Source: Pseudomonas fluorescens
GTDB lineage: Bacteria > Pseudomonadota > Gammaproteobacteria > Pseudomonadales > Pseudomonadaceae
Reading direction: 5' to 3'
Assembly: GCF_000968015.1 (NCBI RefSeq)
Contig: NZ_LACH01000019.1
Span: 1 to 59,918, forward strand
Length of the DNA stretch: 59,918 bases
Shown: piece after piece, positions 36,662 through 44,733 of the stretch
Layout of the letters: each line of letters opens with the position of its first letter
How positions within the stretch are numbered: position 1 is the stretch's first letter
Program-made: the position numbers and the translations under genes
The notes under the pieces: generated by a model
What the model saw: the letters and a program-made list of their open reading frames with translations, nothing else
Databases searched by the model: none
Told to the model about the DNA's origin: nothing

Positions 36662-36939
36662 TCAGAGGGGTACTGTTTCTGTCTGTACCCATTTTGTACC
36701 AATCAAGCTGTTTTCGAGCGTCCCGGGTTCGCCCCAGTCTGTGCTGGCGTTGATCCATCGGGTGAGGTCGATAGCAACATCTGAACGCTATGACCGAGCT
36801 GAGTGGCGGTAAACGCAGGGTTCATCCCCGACATGAGGCACATGGTAGCGTATGTGTGCCGGCAGTTGTATTGCCGGTGGGCGCGAATCCCCAAATCGGT
36901 CATTTCGGGTTTGTGCATCCCGCTACACCCTGTCGCCAA
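36662..36939 (-). pseudogene. Frameshifted C-terminal remnant of a phage tyrosine integrase
   Basis: The minus strand encodes RAHRQYNCRHTYATMCLMSGMN and TATQLGHSVQMLLST, the R-H box and His of a tyrosine recombinase. The reading then shifts: one base appears lost near 36770, after which the other frame continues [21 protein letters not shown] and ends [11 protein letters not shown] at a TGA (36662-36664). That is the normal tail of Pseudomonas phage integrases. The N-terminal three quarters and the catalytic Tyr region context are gone or broken. It marks the left edge of a prophage remnant next to folE. Confidence 0.8.
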
Positions 36940-36997
36940 GGTGCAGCAGTGATGCTTCCCAGAAGCCCGATTGTTTCATCAGGCCGAGCAGGTCGTA

Positions 36998-37672
36998 TCA
37001 GACGTGAGTGATGGACAGATCGCTGATGATGCAGACAGAGCCGTCTAGCGGGTCGGTGGTGTCGGAGTAATCGACCTGGTTGTACACGCCACCGTGGAAG
37101 GCGAGCGTTTTCGTGTCCCAGGTGTTGTCGAGGCGCATGATCGCGGAAGTGGATTGGACGCCGTTACAACTAGCCGATACAGAGACGGCGCCGCTCGAAT
37201 TGGCGTGAATGCTGATATTGAAAAGTGCACCGAGCGGTACGTTTTCCAACACCGTCGAGTTGACTGGATCGTCCTGGAGGTAGCTTGACCGGAACCCCAT
37301 GGTGATTTTTCCTTTGTTCCAGAACACCTTTACCGGAGGTCGTTCTGAACCCTTCACATGAATCTGGGCGATCACGACTTTCTGCAGCGAGTTGACTTTG
37401 GTCAGGCGCATTTCTTGTCGGTTCCAGTGGTCCGCTGCGCTGGAGAACAGCCAGTAACCTGGCTCCTTCCACTCGCAGCGGGTTCGTAGCGTGCTCTTGC
37501 TCGAGGCTCCAAGTGTCGGCGCCGTCATCTGCAGCGAACCATCATCAAGCATTGAGATGACGTCGGGGCATTCGATCAGTGCGCGCCAGCCGATGAGCTC
37601 AAGCGCAATCGGGTTGGTGTCGGAGATTGGAAGCGGGGTAGCGATGGTGAAGTTGCTGATGTCTACAGTCAT
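36998..37672 (-). CDS. Polysaccharide lyase family 7 (alginate lyase-like) protein of the prophage remnant
   Basis: A 224-residue protein that I read as a divergent PL7 lyase. The three family blocks are in order: STLRTRCEWKE (60-70, for the R-S/T-E-L-R motif, with Arg63/Arg65 and Glu67), QIH (Gln103, His105) and FHGGVYNQ (192-199, for YFKxGVYNQ, with Tyr197). PL7 enzymes cleave alginate by beta-elimination with Gln, His and Tyr. Family members are usually exported, but here there is no signal peptide. Release would need lysis or another route. ATG 37672 follows GAGG. It has its own repressor-controlled promoter at 37817-37845. Activity is inferred. Confidence 0.72.
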   Translation of the reverse strand: MTVDISNFTIATPLPISDTNPIALELIGWRALIECPDVISMLDDGSLQMTAPTLGASSKSTLRTRCEWKEPGYWLFSSAADHWNRQEMRLTKVNSLQKVVIAQIHVKGSERPPVKVFWNKGKITMGFRSSYLQDDPVNSTVLENVPLGALFNISIHANSSGAVSVSASCNGVQSTSAIMRLDNTWDTKTLAFHGGVYNQVDYSDTTDPLDGSVCIISDLSITHV

Positions 37673-37816
37673 GGTTTTTGCCTCAGTCCATTGATGTCGC
37701 TTTTTGCTCTAATGAGCCTTGCGTTTGATGCAGGCCTACATCCCACTGCCCACTCAGTGAATGGGCAGAAGTGATGCCTGGCAGCTTCCGGTCGATTTCC
37801 CGTTGGCTTGAATACC

Positions 37817-37861
37817 AATATGGGATTTCCCATATTTTATGTCAATGGGTATTCCCATATT
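37817..37861 (-). promoter_or_regulatory. Lyase promoter with two tandem phage-type operators
   Basis: On the minus strand a perfect -35 TTGACA (37840-37845) and -10 CATATT (37817-37822) stand 17 bases apart. Operator O1 (37817-37836) is a 9-base inverted repeat, AATATGGGA-TT-TCCCATATT, covering the -10 and spacer. O2 (37842-37861) shares TTCCCATATTTTAT and has the same ATGGG-N4-CCCAT core, centred 25 bases away just upstream of the -35. This is the arrangement of a CI-type repressor site. Confidence 0.78.
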
Positions 37862-37886
37862 TTATTCCGCGCCTATATTTCAGGTA

Positions 37887-37914
37887 CAAAAAAAGCCCGC
37901 GCTTGGCGGGCTTT
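37887..37914 (-). terminator. Rho-independent terminator after the S24 repressor
   Basis: Minus-strand stem AGCCCGC/GCGGGCT with loop CAAGC and seven U. It isolates the repressor transcript from the lyase promoter. Confidence 0.85.
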
Positions 37915-37929
37915 TCTTGGATGTCGATT

Positions 37930-38664
37930 TTATCGCGAATACATCGCCCACCAAAAGACATGGCCCAGGATCGCAATCTGCTGTTGCTGAATCTCGGCGA
38001 AGGTGTAGTCCTCGTCCGGATGCTCGTCACGGTTGAAGCTGCGTAGGCGGATGCCACTGGGCAAGCGGTAGATCTGTTTCACGCGGAGCTGGCCGTTGTG
38101 GTTGATCGCGTACATTTCGCCGTCGACGATGTCGCCCAGCGAGTTCTTTCCGACGTTCATGCCAACCGTAGCGCCGTCGCGCAGTACCGGGAGCATGCTG
38201 TTTCCGCTCACCACCACGCACTTGGCGTTGTTGAACTGCACGTTGTTGTGACGCAGGTCTTTCTTGAAGAAACGCAGCCTGGCGCTGTCGTTTTCTGCGA
38301 TCACGAAACGCCCTGAACCGGCCGCCAGCTCAACTTCACGCAGGAAAGGAACATAAACCTCATCGTCATCCAGGGGCGTGCTGTCGTCCCAAGGCCGGAT
38401 GTCTGACATTGAAACGCTTGGAGGGGGGCGATTCAACGGAGCCGCATCGGACACCCCTTTAAGCATGTCACCGACACCTTCAGCCAGCCACATCGGTGAA
38501 ATGCCACACGCTGAAGCGATCTGGGCAACAAAGGCTGTTGCCTTCGATTTCCCGCGCTCAAGGTCGGAGATTGAGGTTTGCGTCAGGCCTGCGCGCTCGG
38601 CAAGCTCGGTCTGATTGAGCTTGGCGTGTTGGCGGGCTGCTTTGAGTCGTTCTTTAAATTCCAT
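37930..38664 (-). CDS. Prophage repressor, XRE-HTH plus S24 (LexA/CI-type) peptidase
   Basis: A 244-residue CI-like repressor. The helix-turn-helix is residues 5-42 (RLKAARQHAKLNQTELAERAG, then TQTSISDLERGKS). The S24 domain has the scissile Ala115-Gly116 bond in VELAAGSGRF, nucleophile Ser156 (VSGNSMLP) and general-base Lys196 (RVKQIYRL), 40 residues apart as in CI and LexA. RecA-stimulated self-cleavage after DNA damage is therefore expected. Operators ATGGG-N4-CCCAT lie on its own promoter and on the lyase promoter. It looks intact and should still be functional although the phage is gone. Confidence 0.92.
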   Translation of the reverse strand: MEFKERLKAARQHAKLNQTELAERAGLTQTSISDLERGKSKATAFVAQIASACGISPMWLAEGVGDMLKGVSDAAPLNRPPPSVSMSDIRPWDDSTPLDDDEVYVPFLREVELAAGSGRFVIAENDSARLRFFKKDLRHNNVQFNNAKCVVVSGNSMLPVLRDGATVGMNVGKNSLGDIVDGEMYAINHNGQLRVKQIYRLPSGIRLRSFNRDEHPDEDYTFAEIQQQQIAILGHVFWWAMYSR

Positions 38665-38676
38665 CTGCGAAGTATT

Positions 38677-38690
38677 ACGGGAGCTCCCAT
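38677..38690 (-). promoter_or_regulatory. Autoregulated, probably leaderless promoter of the S24 repressor
   Basis: The minus strand has -35 TTGCAA and -10 TAATAC 17 bases apart, and the operator ATGGG-AGCT-CCCGT (one mismatch from the lyase operators) fills the spacer. The -10 ends only 7 bases before the ATG, so transcription would begin at or near the start codon, as for lambda cI. No ribosome site is visible. Confidence 0.6.
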
Positions 38691-38733
38691 ATCATTGCAA
38701 ATCGTTATCCCGATAATTTGCCAGGCGACCGCT

Positions 38734-39291
38734 TTATTCGTCGCGACCTTCCATCATGGTCCGTTTGAGCATCACATAAACCGCTCCGGCGCCGCCGTGT
38801 TTCGCTTGGCACGAGGTGAAGCCGAGCACTTGTGAATGTTGGCGCAGCCAGGTGTTGACGTGGCTTTTGATCATCGGCCGCTTGCCATCCAGACGCACGG
38901 CCTTGCCGTGGGTGACGCGCACGCAGCGGATTTCGAATTTGGTCGCTTCGGCCAGAAACGCCCAGAGGGTTTCCCGGGCCTTTTCCACGCTCATGCCATG
39001 AAGGTCGAGGCTGCCTTCAAACGGAATCTGTCCGATCCTGAGCTTGCGCATCTGGCTTTCCTGAACACCGTCACGCGCCCACATCAGCTCGTCTTCCGGG
39101 CCAACATCGATAACGAACTGATCGGACAGCCCGTCAACGGTGGTGGCATCGGTACGTACGGTGGCGGCTTGTCGCAACTTGGCGATTTGTGCGCGGTCAG
39201 CTTTGGGTTTGCCGGTTTCGGCGCGATCGTGTTTGATCGGCTTGACGCCTTGGATCGCGCTTTTGAACAGGGAAAAATCGTCGTCTTGCAT
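38734..39291 (-). CDS. Smr-domain protein (SmrA/YdaL-like)
   Basis: A 185-residue protein with a Lys/Arg-rich N terminus and a C-terminal Smr domain: LDLHGMSVEKARETLWAFL (DLHG motif, about 95), VTHGKAVRLDGKRPMIKSHVNTWL (HGKG-like) and QAKHGGAGAVYVMLKR. Smr domains nick DNA or RNA and are found alone or at the end of MutS2. From memory, in PAO1 this gene sits next to folE; here the prophage remnant separates them. Confidence 0.9.
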   Translation of the reverse strand: MQDDDFSLFKSAIQGVKPIKHDRAETGKPKADRAQIAKLRQAATVRTDATTVDGLSDQFVIDVGPEDELMWARDGVQESQMRKLRIGQIPFEGSLDLHGMSVEKARETLWAFLAEATKFEIRCVRVTHGKAVRLDGKRPMIKSHVNTWLRQHSQVLGFTSCQAKHGGAGAVYVMLKRTMMEGRDE

Positions 39292-39366
39292 GTCAGCCTC
39301 CGCGAAGGGCGGCCAGTTTACCCAACTCGAGGCGAATGGGGCGCGAGAAAACGCGCAGCGCTCGGC

Positions 39367-39687
39367 TCAGTCGTGCTTTTTCATCAAGTGCGGGGAGATG
39401 TTCAGCTCTTGCGACTGCCGCGAGCGGCGACGGCAGCGACGCCACAGCCACACGCCGAGGTACAGCACGAACAGGCCAATCGCCAGAATCACTGCCGAAC
39501 CGACCCGGTTGGTATTCAACTCGCCCAGGGCAGGTGCGTGACCAAGCAGGCTGGCTATGCCTGCCATCGCCAGCAACACTCCGCACATCGACAGCAAGGC
39601 TGCAAATGCCGCGCCGATTCGAAAACGCCAGTTGCGTTGGCCTTTGGGCCGCAAGCGGCGAGCGTCAAAACCATCGGATAACTTCAT
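39367..39687 (-). CDS. Small two-helix membrane protein of unknown function
   Basis: A 106-residue protein with a charged N terminus (KLSDGFDARRLRPKGQRNWR), two hydrophobic segments (IGAAFAALLSMCGVLLAMAG and VGSAVILAIGLFVLYLGVWL) and a basic tail (RRCRRRSRQSQ). The ATG at 39687 has GAGGAAGG 7 bases upstream. It probably forms a helical hairpin in the inner membrane with the positive tail inside. It lies 75 bases upstream of smr on the same strand and may be co-transcribed. I do not recognise the family. Confidence 0.75.
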   Translation of the reverse strand: MKLSDGFDARRLRPKGQRNWRFRIGAAFAALLSMCGVLLAMAGIASLLGHAPALGELNTNRVGSAVILAIGLFVLYLGVWLWRRCRRRSRQSQELNISPHLMKKHD

Positions 39688-39818
39688 TCCGACCTTCCTC
39701 AATGGGTATCGGCCCTTCGACCGGGAGTTGACCGGGATGTTCCTGAGGCTAAGACAATTACAGCAAATGATAGGCTTTTGCGGATGAGCGGCGGCATGGA
39801 CCGCTCATCGAACGCCGA

Positions 39819-40409
39819 TCAGATCAGTTCGTGAGTCAGCGCGAGGGTGGCGAAGTTGTCCGCCATGATCGCCATTTCGGTCTGCTGAACGTGGTCTGCG
39901 CTCAACACGCCGCCCTTGTAAGGCAGGTCGCGAGTCGCGCAGGCGTCTTCCACCAGCGTGCAACGAAAGCCCAGGTTCTTCGCGGCGCGCACCGTGGTGC
40001 TGACGCTGGAGTGGCTCATGAAACCGCACACGATCAGGTCCAGCGAACCGAGATTCTGCAAGCGTTCCAGCAGTTCGGTGCCGTGAAACGCACTTGGCAG
40101 CAATTTACCGATGATGGTTTCGTCGCCCTGTGGTTCCAGCCCCGGGATGAACTCACCGCGCTCACCTTGTGGATCGAACAGCCCACCGACGGTGCCGAGG
40201 TGGCGGACATGGACGATCGGCCGGCCGGCTGCACGGGCAGCGGCCACCAGTTGCTTGATGTTCGCGACGGCAGCATCCATGCCAATCAGGGCCAACGGGC
40301 CGCTGAGGTATTCTTTCTGGGCATCGATGATGACAAGGGTCGCATGGCTCAGAACAGCTGCTGCATAACCGCGGCCGCTGAGTTGAAACATCGTTTTTGG
40401 AACGGACAT
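39819..40409 (-). CDS. Isochorismatase/cysteine hydrolase family protein with Ser at the nucleophile position
   Basis: A 196-residue isochorismatase-fold protein. Asp29 (IIDAQKEY) and Lys102 (IIGKLLPSAFHG) of the catalytic triad are present. The usual nucleophile motif (THMCV) reads MSHSSVSTTVRAA, so Ser135 stands where Cys is expected. GMDAAVANIKQLVAAARAAGRPIVHV and VEDACATRDLP are normal for the family. ATG 40409 follows AGGAGCC. Without Cys it may be a non-amidase hydrolase, an isochorismatase-like enzyme or inactive. It is divergent from prmB. Confidence 0.88.
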   Translation of the reverse strand: MSVPKTMFQLSGRGYAAAVLSHATLVIIDAQKEYLSGPLALIGMDAAVANIKQLVAAARAAGRPIVHVRHLGTVGGLFDPQGERGEFIPGLEPQGDETIIGKLLPSAFHGTELLERLQNLGSLDLIVCGFMSHSSVSTTVRAAKNLGFRCTLVEDACATRDLPYKGGVLSADHVQQTEMAIMADNFATLALTHELI

Positions 40410-40647
40410 TCTGGGGCTCCTTCGAGTGGGGCTTTTGCGACATTGTCCTCTGGCTGAGCGCTTCTGTGAATCGCTACCATCGTAGACGCCGTCTTTTCTG
40501 GCTCGCAGCCTTGTCAATAGTCCCGTTTTGTTCAATAACCGGACGAAAAAACAGAATAGTCCTACATTCGCCCTGGTAGTTTTCCCGCGTCGTCGAGACG
40601 CGTTTTGGCTGTTAGAATCGCCAGTCGTTTTTTTTGGAGTTTGCCCC

Positions 40648-41556
40648 GTGATCACTTCCCGACTTCGTACCCTGCGTGACCATATCCGTTGGGCCGTCAG
40701 CCGCTTCCATGGGGAGGATCTGTTTTTCGGCCATGGGACCGACAACGCCTGGGACGAAGCACGTCAGTTGGTGTTGGGTGCCTTGCACTTGCCGTGGGAA
40801 ATCGCCGACAGCTACCTCGACTGCAATCTTGAAGAAGACGAACTGGTCAAGCTGCAGCGCTTGCTCAAGCGCCGTATCGAAGAACGTATTCCTACCGCCT
40901 ACCTGTTGGGCGAAGCGTGGTTTTGCGGCATGTCGTTCATTGTCGATGAGCGCGTATTGATCCCGCGTTCGCCGATTGGCGAGCTGATCGAAAAACGTTT
41001 CAATCCGTGGCTGGGCGCCGAGCCTGCGCGGATTCTCGATCTGTGTACCGGTTCCGGCTGCATCGGTATCGCCTGTGCCTACGAGTTCCAGAACGCCGAA
41101 GTGGTATTGGCCGATCTGTCGTTCGAAGCGCTGGAAGTGGCCAACCAGAACATTGAGCGCCATGGCGTCGATGAGCGGGTGTACACGGTTCAGGGGGATG
41201 GTTTCGATGGTTTGCCGGGTCAGCGTTTCGACCTGATCGTGTCGAACCCGCCTTACGTCGATGCGGAAGATTTCGCCGACATGCCGGACGAATACCAGCA
41301 CGAACCGGAGCTGGGCCTGGCCTGCGGTGATGATGGTTTGAACCTGGTGCGTCGCATGCTCGCCGAAGCGGCCGATCACCTGACCGAGAAGGGCTTGCTG
41401 ATTGTCGAAGTGGGCAACAGCCAGGTTCACGTCTCGGCGCTGTACCCGGAAGTCGATTTCGCCTGGCTCGATTTCGAGCGCGGAGGGCATGGCGTGTTCA
41501 TGCTGACGGCGGAACAGTGCCGTGATCATCAGGCGCTGTTTGCTTCTCGCGTCTGA
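40648..41556 (+). CDS. prmB: 50S ribosomal protein L3 N5-glutamine methyltransferase PrmB
   Basis: A 302-residue SAM-dependent methyltransferase that modifies a glutamine of ribosomal protein L3. Motif I is [19 protein letters not shown] (about 130) and the N/Q-methylation motif NPPY is in [14 protein letters not shown] (about 203). The start is GTG 40648 with GGAG 9 bases upstream ([15 protein letters not shown]). Longer upstream frame lies in the promoter region. It belongs to the conserved prmB-aroC-mtn stretch. Confidence 0.93.
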   Translation: MITSRLRTLRDHIRWAVSRFHGEDLFFGHGTDNAWDEARQLVLGALHLPWEIADSYLDCNLEEDELVKLQRLLKRRIEERIPTAYLLGEAWFCGMSFIVDERVLIPRSPIGELIEKRFNPWLGAEPARILDLCTGSGCIGIACAYEFQNAEVVLADLSFEALEVANQNIERHGVDERVYTVQGDGFDGLPGQRFDLIVSNPPYVDAEDFADMPDEYQHEPELGLACGDDGLNLVRRMLAEAADHLTEKGLLIVEVGNSQVHVSALYPEVDFAWLDFERGGHGVFMLTAEQCRDHQALFASRV

Positions 41557-41569
41557 CCTGACTGACTCC

Positions 41570-41599
41570 TGTGGCGAGGGGATAAATCCCCTCGCCACA
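41570..41599. repeat. Perfect palindromic repeat, possible terminator
   Basis: TGTGGCGAGGGG and its exact reverse complement are separated by ATAAAT, at the end of prmB and of the convergent gene at 41608. This element differs from the REP units of the window and could terminate both transcripts. Confidence 0.85.
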
Positions 41600-41607
41600 A
41601 AAAACCT

Positions 41608-42399
41608 TCAGCGGTGCGTGGCTATCCAGATCAACAACCCCGCCTGAAACACCGCAAACGCCACCAGACAGGTAATGGTAAAGCGCAGCCCGGCGTCTTC
41701 GCGTTTGTACTTGCTGACCTTTTCTTCGTGTTTCTTGAGTTTGACTTCCTGCTCGGCGAGATTTTGCTCGGCTTGCTGGAGCATCTGCGCCGCCTCAAGA
41801 ATTTCCACGACCTGCAATTTTTCCGTGCTCCAGTCACCCAGCAGGTCGCCGACCTGTACCTCTTTGACGCTGCCCTTCAAATGCTGGGCGTCGGCGTAGA
41901 TCACGTCGAAACCGTGCATCCGCAAAAAGTGATCGCGGCGCAGGCGCGTGTCTTCGTTCAGCGCATCCTTGTTGTTCAGGTCGGTGCCGTCGACGGTGTA
42001 GCCGGGCCATCTCTTTTTCGCCCAGGTAATGCCCTGAGCGGCCATGAAGCGACCGATGCCACGGTTCATCGGTTCGATCTGCAAACCGCTGTCAGGCCCG
42101 AAATGCACGCGCTTGGTGGCGTGATCGACCCACACGTCCAGATGATTCTGTTCCTTGCGCACGCGCTGGCCGGGCAGCGAAATGCTCATGCGCATCAGGC
42201 TGTGTTCCTTGTTGTTCCGTTCGGCGTAACCGAATTCAACAAAGCGCAGCGGCCGTCCACCGGTGTTGCGGTCGGTTTGCAATGGCGCCAGACGGAGCAT
42301 CTTGTGGTGCTCGGCGTGGACGTCCGCCCACGGCAGCTCGACCGCTGGTGGTGCGTCTTTTTCAGCAGTGGTGTCGGGTGAAGTCTGGGTATCAGTCAT
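41608..42399 (-). CDS. Conserved protein of unknown function with C-terminal coiled coil and membrane helix
   Basis: A 263-residue protein. The N-terminal part is charged and Pro-rich (TDTQTSPDTTAEKDAPPAVELP). The middle is a soluble domain containing RMSISLPGQRVRKEQNHLDVWVDHATKRVHFG and GIGRFMAAQGITWAKKRWPGY. Residues about 195-240 (LEAAQMLQQAEQNLAEQEVKLKKHEEKVSKYKRED) should form a coiled coil. It ends with one membrane helix (ITCLVAFAVFQAGLLIWIA). It is thus a tail-anchored protein facing the cytoplasm. I do not recognise the middle domain and give no function. Confidence 0.75.
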   Translation of the reverse strand: MTDTQTSPDTTAEKDAPPAVELPWADVHAEHHKMLRLAPLQTDRNTGGRPLRFVEFGYAERNNKEHSLMRMSISLPGQRVRKEQNHLDVWVDHATKRVHFGPDSGLQIEPMNRGIGRFMAAQGITWAKKRWPGYTVDGTDLNNKDALNEDTRLRRDHFLRMHGFDVIYADAQHLKGSVKEVQVGDLLGDWSTEKLQVVEILEAAQMLQQAEQNLAEQEVKLKKHEEKVSKYKREDAGLRFTITCLVAFAVFQAGLLIWIATHR

Positions 42400-42531
42400 A
42401 ACGGCGAGATCCTGTCCAAGCTCTGCTTGCCGCCAGTCATAGCGCTGGCGACAAAGGCTTATCGGCCGTTTTTTTCAGGACTGGAGGGCTAGGGGGCGTT
42501 CTCAACCAGTTTTCACGCCCCCGAACACCGC

Positions 42532-43485
42532 TTAACTGGTGCGAAGTCCGTCAATAAACCCGAGGATTCGCGCGCCGAGTTCGGCCGCCAGTGGCAATTG
42601 CGGATCTTTGTAAGAGGCCAATTGCCGTTTTACATCGTTGGGCACGATGCGCATGACGTGGTTCATGCCTTCGATCAGCGCCAGCTCGGCGTCCGGTTTG
42701 GCAGCCTTCAACAGCCTGGCGTCACCGACACCGACCTGGATGTCATTGCTGCCCTGGATGATCAGTGCCGGCATCTTCAACTTGGCGAACGCCGCCGCCG
42801 GGTCCTGGCGGAACAATGAAATCAGATACGGCTGCACGCTCGGGCGGAAAATCACCTGCAACTGTGGCGGCACGTTGTCGTCGGTGTGACCGGCCTTGAG
42901 GCTGTCGAGCAATTCATTGCTGCGCAGCATCAGCGGTGGCGGCAGGCGATTGCTTAATTGTTGGCGCAGCACCTGATCGATCGGCCGGGCGCTGCCGGAC
43001 ATGGAAATGACCGCGTCGGCATCCAGGCTCGGCGCCGCGAGGCTGGCGATCAAGGCGCCTTCACTGTGGCCCAGCAGGATCAGTTGGCCAAAGCGCGGGT
43101 CGGTTTTGAGCTTCCGGCCCCAGGCCTCGGCGTCGGCCACGTAGGCTTCAACCGACAGATTGCGTTCATCCGGGGTCGCCGCAAGGCTCGCCGCCACGCC
43201 GCGTTTGTCATAACGCACGCTGGCGATGTTGTGTTTGGCCAGTACCCAAGCGAGACGCTTGAGGCTGTCGTTGCGTCCGCCGTCGGGGTTGTTTCCGTCA
43301 CGATCCGTAGGACCGGAGCCGGAAATGATCAGGACAACCGGTACCGGCGTGTCGGACTTGGGTAGCAATAACGAGCCGAAAAGCTCGCCGGTGCCGGTGT
43401 CCAACGTGATCGGGCGTTGCAGGACAGTGGCCTGTACAAAGCCGGTAAACAGGGTAAGGCTCAAGGCTATAACTCGCAGCATCAT
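42532..43485 (-). CDS. Secreted alpha/beta hydrolase
   Basis: A 317-residue serine hydrolase with a signal peptide (1-18, ending GFVQA). The nucleophile elbow is GHSEGA (about 132), with the oxyanion region LIISGSGPTDRDGNN near residue 52 and the late His in EGMNHVMR. PVVLIISGSGPTDRDGNNP resembles the dienelactone/acyl-hydrolase type of periplasmic esterases. Two adjacent ATG codons are possible starts (43485 and 43482). It faces aroC divergently. Substrate unknown. Confidence 0.87.
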   Translation of the reverse strand: MMLRVIALSLTLFTGFVQATVLQRPITLDTGTGELFGSLLLPKSDTPVPVVLIISGSGPTDRDGNNPDGGRNDSLKRLAWVLAKHNIASVRYDKRGVAASLAATPDERNLSVEAYVADAEAWGRKLKTDPRFGQLILLGHSEGALIASLAAPSLDADAVISMSGSARPIDQVLRQQLSNRLPPPLMLRSNELLDSLKAGHTDDNVPPQLQVIFRPSVQPYLISLFRQDPAAAFAKLKMPALIIQGSNDIQVGVGDARLLKAAKPDAELALIEGMNHVMRIVPNDVKRQLASYKDPQLPLAAELGARILGFIDGLRTS

Positions 43486-43613
43486 CACGCCATCATGAAC
43501 AAGATGCCGGTTGGACTCGCAGGCACCCATAAGGTTCGAGGATGAACTAGTTGGGTAGCCTGCGTATACTGGCGCGCATTACGTATTTGGTTCGAATTCA
43601 CGGAGCGTCCTGC

Positions 43614-44705
43614 ATGTCCGGCAATACCTACGGCAAGCTGTTCACTGTCACCACCGCGGGCGAAAGCCATGGTCCGGCGTTGGTCGCCATTGTCGACGGC
43701 TGCCCGCCGGGCCTGGAGATCTCTCTGGAGGATCTGCAGCGTGACCTGGATCGCCGCAAACCCGGCACCAGCCGCCACACCACCCAGCGCCAGGAAGCCG
43801 ACGAAGTCGAAATCCTCTCCGGCGTGTTCGAAGGGCGCACCACCGGTTGCTCCATCGGCCTGTTGATCCGCAATACCGACCAGAAGTCCAAGGATTACTC
43901 GGCGATCAAGGACCTGTTCCGCCCGGCCCACGCCGACTACACCTATCACCACAAATACGGCGAGCGCGATTACCGTGGCGGCGGTCGCAGCTCGGCCCGT
44001 GAAACGGCCATGCGCGTGGCAGCCGGTGCGATTGCGAAAAAATACCTGGCCACTCAGGGCATCGTCATTCGTGGCTACATGAGCCAGCTCGGCCCGATCG
44101 AAATCCCGTTCAAGACCTGGGATTCGGTGGAACAGAACGCTTTCTTCAGCCCTGATCCAGACAAGGTCCCGGAGCTGGAAGCCTATATGGACCAGTTGCG
44201 CCGCGACCAGGATTCGGTTGGCGCGAAGATTACCGTCGTCGCTGAAGGCGTAATGCCGGGCCTCGGCGAGCCGATCTTCGACCGACTCGATGCCGAACTC
44301 GCTCACGCGCTGATGAGCATCAACGCGGTCAAAGGCGTGGAAATCGGCGCCGGTTTCGCCAGCGTTGCCCAGCGCGGCACCGAACACCGCGATGAAATGA
44401 CCCCGCAAGGTTTCCTCAGCAACAATGCGGGCGGCATTTTGGGTGGCATTTCGTCGGGGCAGCCGATCGTCGCGCACCTGGCGCTCAAGCCGACCTCGAG
44501 CATCACTACGCCGGGCCGTTCCATCGACATCCATGGCAACCCGGTGGAAGTCGTCACCAAGGGTCGCCACGACCCGTGCGTCGGCATCCGCGCCACGCCG
44601 ATTGCCGAAGCGATGATGGCCATCGTGTTGATGGATCACCTGCTGCGTCACCGTGGGCAGAACCTGGACGTGCGCGTGAGCACGCCGGTGCTGGGTCAGC
44701 TTTAA
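43614..44705 (+). CDS. aroC: Chorismate synthase
   Basis: A 363-residue FMN-dependent enzyme completing the shikimate pathway (EPSP to chorismate). Signatures are [18 protein letters not shown] near the N terminus and [34 protein letters not shown] (about 107), with the C-terminal [22 protein letters not shown]. The ATG at 43614 gives [18 protein letters not shown]. The MFS gene follows after 28 bases, so aroC probably leads an operon through mtnBDC. Confidence 0.96.
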   Translation: MSGNTYGKLFTVTTAGESHGPALVAIVDGCPPGLEISLEDLQRDLDRRKPGTSRHTTQRQEADEVEILSGVFEGRTTGCSIGLLIRNTDQKSKDYSAIKDLFRPAHADYTYHHKYGERDYRGGGRSSARETAMRVAAGAIAKKYLATQGIVIRGYMSQLGPIEIPFKTWDSVEQNAFFSPDPDKVPELEAYMDQLRRDQDSVGAKITVVAEGVMPGLGEPIFDRLDAELAHALMSINAVKGVEIGAGFASVAQRGTEHRDEMTPQGFLSNNAGGILGGISSGQPIVAHLALKPTSSITTPGRSIDIHGNPVEVVTKGRHDPCVGIRATPIAEAMMAIVLMDHLLRHRGQNLDVRVSTPVLGQL

Positions 44706-44733
44706 TGGCTGACCTCACGGCCGCTGCGGTCTG

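Noticed and set aside
36660..36690. GGTAC/GTACC half-sites near folE as an att core
   Set aside because: They fall within the integrase 3' coding tail, and no matching direct repeat was found near 38.7 kb.
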